In this document: positions 5,865 through 8,727 of the stretch, piece after piece | How positions within the stretch are numbered: position 1 is the stretch's first letter | Layout of the letters: each line of letters starts with the position of its first letter | Notes under the pieces: generated by a model | What the model saw: only the letters and a program-made list of their open reading frames with translations | Database searches by the model: none | What the model was told of the DNA's origin: nothing | Program-made: the position numbers and the translations under genes | Source: Alphaproteobacteria bacterium | Lineage (GTDB): Bacteria; Pseudomonadota; Alphaproteobacteria; Rhodobacterales; Rhodobacteraceae | Assembly: GCA_030428025.1 (NCBI GenBank) | Contig: JAUIBJ010000103.1 | Location: 1 to 8,727, forward strand | Direction of reading: 5' to 3' | DNA length: 8,727 nt

Positions 5865-6743
5865 TCAGGTTTTCCAGCGATAGAGCGCCGCCGGATTGTC
5901 CACCAGGATCCGGCGGCGCGTCTCTTCGTCGGGTGCCCAGTCGGCCAGGCAATCGAGCAGGGCGCCGTCATTGGGCATCGGGCCCCGGATCGCCGGGTGC
6001 GGCCAGTCGGTGGCCCAGACAACGCGGTCCGGCGCCGCTGCGATCAAGGCGTCCGCGATCGGCCGAAGATCCGCATAGGGTGGCCCCGCCGCCGACAGCC
6101 GGTAGGGCGCGGACAGCTTGGCCCAGGCCCGACCCTCCTTCATCAGCCCCAGCATCAGATCGAATTCCGCAAAGTCCGTTCCCACGCCCGCGGGAAAATG
6201 GCCCATATGGTCGAAGACCAGTGCGACCGGTAGACGCGAGAGGGCCAGCAATTCGTCGCGCGCCCCGGCGATGGTCATCAGCAATTGAAGATGCATGTTC
6301 CGCGCCTCGAGCCTTGGCGCCAGCCGCGCCGCCGCTTCGAGGGTGATCCCCGCGCCGAAGAGCAGGTTTGCCCGAACGCCCACAACACCGGCCAGCGCCA
6401 TTGCGTCGAGCGTGGCGTCGGTCACGCCGTCACCGACCACCGCAACGCCCCGGAACCTATCCGGCTCGGCCTGCAACACTTCCATCAGCAAACGGTTGTC
6501 GGTTCCGTAGACGCTGGGCTGAACCAGCACCGCCCGGTCGATGCCAAGCGTGGCACAGACATGGTCATAGGCGTAAAGCGGGGCAGGGGCCGGGTCGTAG
6601 CTGCGCCCGGGGTCGACGGGGAAGCGGTCCGGGTCCTGAATGATGTGGATATGGCAATCGACCGTTCCCGGCGGCGGCTTGAACGCGGCCGATCGTGGCG
6701 AGGGGTCCGGCGCGGCCACGGGGGAAAGCCCGGTGGGTGTCAC
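5865..6743 (-). CDS. Amidohydrolase family lactonase, LigI (PDC hydrolase)-like
   Basis: This 292-residue TIM-barrel hydrolase of the amidohydrolase-2 family is probably a lactone hydrolase. The start chosen is GTG at 6743, which overlaps the TGA of the iron-sulfur gene as GTGA and has GAGGGG just upstream; the longer ATG frame from 6779 would run 40 bases into that gene. Counting from the GTG, VDCHIH gives His31 and His33, DHMGH gives His179, and WATDWPHP gives Asp246. These match the catalytic positions I recall for Sphingobium LigI (His31, His33, His180, Asp248). Tyr49, Ser77, Arg124 and Arg215 also line up. Three LigI substrate-site residues appear changed: Arg130 to Gly, Tyr156 to Met and Arg183 to His182. 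The C-terminal RRILVDNPAALYRW is typical of the family. The fold is confident and lactonase activity likely; PDC as substrate is doubtful. D-galactarolactone isomerase-type and sulfomuconolactone hydrolase-type functions are alternatives. Confidence 0.88.
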   Translation of the reverse strand: MTPTGLSPVAAPDPSPRSAAFKPPPGTVDCHIHIIQDPDRFPVDPGRSYDPAPAPLYAYDHVCATLGIDRAVLVQPSVYGTDNRLLMEVLQAEPDRFRGVAVVGDGVTDATLDAMALAGVVGVRANLLFGAGITLEAAARLAPRLEARNMHLQLLMTIAGARDELLALSRLPVALVFDHMGHFPAGVGTDFAEFDLMLGLMKEGRAWAKLSAPYRLSAAGPPYADLRPIADALIAAAPDRVVWATDWPHPAIRGPMPNDGALLDCLADWAPDEETRRRILVDNPAALYRWKT

Positions 6744-8686
6744 TCCAGCCCCTCGTTCAGAAGCTCGGCGATGTCCCATACAGTAATCCGGTCCTCGACG
6801 CCCAGGGCCTGAACCGCAGCGCTGTACATCACCACATCCTTCGGGCAGGCCACGACAAAACGCGACACGTTGTTCAGCGCCAGCGCCTCCTTGATTCGGT
6901 TCTCGCTGGGCCGTTCGGTCAGCCCGCTGTCATCCATCCAGATGCGTCCACCGCCCGCGCCGCAGCAATAGCTGTTCTCGCGGCAGCGCCCCATGTCGTG
7001 CAACTCGTGCCCGAGATGGGTGATCAGGCGCCGGGGCGCGTCGAATCCGCCATTGTAGCGGCCGAGGTAGCAGGGGTCGTGATATGTGACCGCGGTGCCT
7101 GCGGCGCGCGAGGGCGTCAGCTTTCCGCTCTCGACCAGCTCCCACAGGAATTGCGAGTAATGCACCGTGTCGAACGCGGCCCCGAGGGCGCGGTATTCGG
7201 TTCCCAAAGCGTTCAGACTGTGCGGATCGGTGGTGACGATCCGGTTGAACTGGCAGGCTCCGAGCTGGTCGATGTTGTGCTGGGCCAGCATCTCGAACAG
7301 GCCCTCGTCGCCGGCCCGCCTCACATCGTTGCCGCTGTTGCGCTCGCCGTCATAGAGGATGCCGAAATCGACCCCTGCGCGATGCAGCAATTCCCCCACA
7401 AGCACCGTCAGCCGCTGCACGCGCGGGTCGAAGCTGGCGAAGTCGCCCACGAACCACAGAACGTCCACCGGCTCCTTGCGGGCGTCCTTGGGCTTGAACG
7501 ACAGGCCACGCGTCCATTTCGCCCGCTGCTTGGGCGATTTCTCGAACGAGTTGCCGTGGCTTTGCAGGCTGGTCAGGGCGGTTTGGAGCATCGGCTCGAT
7601 ATCACCCTCTTCGACCCGAGCGCGGCGCAGTTCGACGATTTTGGGCACGTGCTCGATATGCAGCGGGCAGACCTCCATGCAGGCCCGGCAGGTGGTGCAG
7701 GCCCAGAGCGTTTCGTCGGCGATGACCCCGCCGGCGAGCGGTTTGTTGTCCGCATCCTCGGCGACCATGCCGTCGCGGAAATTCATGATCAGTGTCTTGG
7801 GGCTCAGCGGTGCGCCCGAGCCATGCGCCGGGCAAACCGCCTGACACCGGCCGCATTCGGTACAGGAAAGCCCGTCGAGAAGCTGTTTCCATGAGAAATC
7901 GGAGTAGCGGAGCGTGTCGGCCTCGCCTTGTGGACGGTCAACAGGCGCAGGAAGTTCCCCCTTCGGTTTCAGCGACCGGAAATAGATATTGGGAAAGGCC
8001 GCGACCATGTGCCGGTGTTTGGACCCAGGAATGTAGATCAGGAAACCCAGGATCGCAAAGACATGCGCCCAGTAGAAGACGCGCTCGGCGCCGTGGGCGC
8101 TCTCGCCCTCAATCCCCATGGCGGCCAGTCCCGAGGCGATGGTGCCCGAGACCCAGCGATAGGGGGCCGAGGGATCGCCACCCGCCGCGATCCGCGCCGC
8201 GAATTCCAGCAGCATGCTGCAGACCACGGCGGCGACGAGCACATAGATGATCGTCGCATCTGAGCTGTTCGAGCCTTCGAACCGCTTCGGGCGAAAGACG
8301 AACCGGTGCCACACCGCCATGCCGAGCGCGATGAGCAGGACGAGTGCGAACACCTCCTGAAGCGCGGCGATCCAAGTGTTGCCGCCGATGGGGGCCAGGC
8401 TGAAGCCCGGGAACAGCCCGCCGCCGAAACTTTGCACAATGGCCGAAAAGAGCACCAGAAACCCTGTGAAGATCATCAGGTGCATGACCCCGGAAAACCG
8501 GATGTTCAGCAGCCGCCGGTGCAGCCCGATATTGGTGAGCAGCCCCATGGCGCGCTCGCCCGGCCGGTCGGTGCGGTTTGCCGGGCGGGCAGCGAAGAGA
8601 GGCTGTAGCCAGGGCTTGGCCCGCCACGCAGCCAGGGCCAGCCCGGCAAGCGTTACCGCCCAAAGGATAAGGGTTTCAGAAGGCAT
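6740..8686 (-). CDS. Membrane-anchored (Fe-S)-binding oxidoreductase, DgcB/HdrD-like
   Basis: This 648-residue protein probably passes electrons from a dehydrogenase or electron-transfer flavoprotein to the quinone pool at the inner membrane. Its first 230 or so residues hold about five hydrophobic segments, starting LILWAVTLAGLALAAW, with the NarI-like RFSGVMHLMIFTGFLVLF stretch. Two [4Fe-4S] motifs follow: CTECGRCQAVCP (Cys275, 278, 281, 285) and CTTCRACMEVCP (Cys330, 333, 336, 340). The C-terminal half has two CCG-type domains. The first has lost the cysteines expected there: Asp415, Asn450, Asp487 and Ser490 stand in their places. The second keeps Cys539, Cys574-Cys575 and Cys614, but ends CPKD (Asp617) instead of CPxC. 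Architecture and length recall DgcB of dimethylglycine catabolism and related 650-residue proteins. The partner enzyme is not visible in the window. ATG at 8686 has only a weak upstream site, and the likely preceding stop is 12 bases away. Its stop overlaps the lactonase start. Confidence 0.9.
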   Translation of the reverse strand: MPSETLILWAVTLAGLALAAWRAKPWLQPLFAARPANRTDRPGERAMGLLTNIGLHRRLLNIRFSGVMHLMIFTGFLVLFSAIVQSFGGGLFPGFSLAPIGGNTWIAALQEVFALVLLIALGMAVWHRFVFRPKRFEGSNSSDATIIYVLVAAVVCSMLLEFAARIAAGGDPSAPYRWVSGTIASGLAAMGIEGESAHGAERVFYWAHVFAILGFLIYIPGSKHRHMVAAFPNIYFRSLKPKGELPAPVDRPQGEADTLRYSDFSWKQLLDGLSCTECGRCQAVCPAHGSGAPLSPKTLIMNFRDGMVAEDADNKPLAGGVIADETLWACTTCRACMEVCPLHIEHVPKIVELRRARVEEGDIEPMLQTALTSLQSHGNSFEKSPKQRAKWTRGLSFKPKDARKEPVDVLWFVGDFASFDPRVQRLTVLVGELLHRAGVDFGILYDGERNSGNDVRRAGDEGLFEMLAQHNIDQLGACQFNRIVTTDPHSLNALGTEYRALGAAFDTVHYSQFLWELVESGKLTPSRAAGTAVTYHDPCYLGRYNGGFDAPRRLITHLGHELHDMGRCRENSYCCGAGGGRIWMDDSGLTERPSENRIKEALALNNVSRFVVACPKDVVMYSAAVQALGVEDRITVWDIAELLNEGLE

Positions 8687-8698
8687 GGCAGACCCGTC

Positions 8699-8727
8699 TC
8701 ACCCGGATTTCAGCTTTTCCGTCAGGG
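8699..8727 (-). CDS. Possible C-terminal end of an upstream gene (fragment)
   Basis: On the minus strand the last 29 bases can be read as LTEKLKSG followed by TGA (8701-8699), 12 bases before the ATG of the iron-sulfur gene. The short spacing and the charged lysine-rich tail fit the end of an upstream operon gene. Another frame is also open here, so this is tentative, and eight residues do not allow a family call. In clusters of similar iron-sulfur proteins the neighbours are often electron-transfer flavoprotein subunits or flavin dehydrogenases. Confidence 0.35.

Noticed and set aside
5844..5873. Bidirectional terminator between the convergent operons.
   Set aside because: The stem CAGCC/GGCTG is only 5 bp and the TTTT is about 10 bases further on; the CTGA/TCAG symmetry is just the two opposing stop codons.
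6695..7894. 399-residue plus-strand frame opposite the iron-sulfur gene.
   Set aside because: The minus strand here encodes clear 4Fe-4S and CCG motifs; the plus frame has no domain and crosses a gene junction.

Overview
The window looks like chromosomal DNA from a high-GC alphaproteobacterium. A Rhodobacterales relative is my best guess, based on GC-rich codon usage, strong AAGGGAGGA-type Shine-Dalgarno sites and the protein flavours; nothing here names a genus. It is almost fully coding. Every gap between genes is under 70 bases, and I see no rRNA, tRNA, CRISPR array, insertion sequence or phage gene.

Left block, plus strand (1-5860). The 3' end of an alpha/beta hydrolase of the 3-oxoadipate enol-lactonase type comes first. 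A tightly packed, probably operonic run of six genes follows: a Tat-exported periplasmic sugar-type substrate-binding protein (648-1730), a 4-oxalocrotonate-tautomerase-like enzyme (1795-1980), a short-chain dehydrogenase (2036-2791), an RbsC-type permease (2835-3881), an RbsA-type double ATPase (3891-5414) and a GlcG/HbpS-family protein (5453-5860). Two enzyme genes sit between the binding protein and the rest of its own transporter. This suggests that the imported compound is also their substrate or precursor. A strong GC-rich stem-loop follows the binding-protein gene.

Right block, minus strand (5865-8727), convergent with only 4 bases between stop codons. Reading leftwards there is a tiny C-terminal fragment of an unidentified gene, a membrane-anchored iron-sulfur oxidoreductase of the CCG/heterodisulfide-reductase-like class (8686-6740), and an amidohydrolase closely resembling 2-pyrone-4,6-dicarboxylate lactonase LigI (6743-5865). 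The last two overlap by GTGA and should be translationally coupled.

Reading it together: an ABC importer of the ribose/carbohydrate class, an NAD-type dehydrogenase, a tautomerase, one or two lactone hydrolases and a quinone-linked electron-transfer protein form a plausible catabolic module for a hydroxylated or lactone-forming carbon source. The substrate is not identifiable from sequence. Several enzymes keep their catalytic residues but have changed residues at carboxylate-binding positions of their best-known relatives. This argues against the textbook substrates (PDC, 4-oxalocrotonate). No transcriptional regulator is visible in the window.
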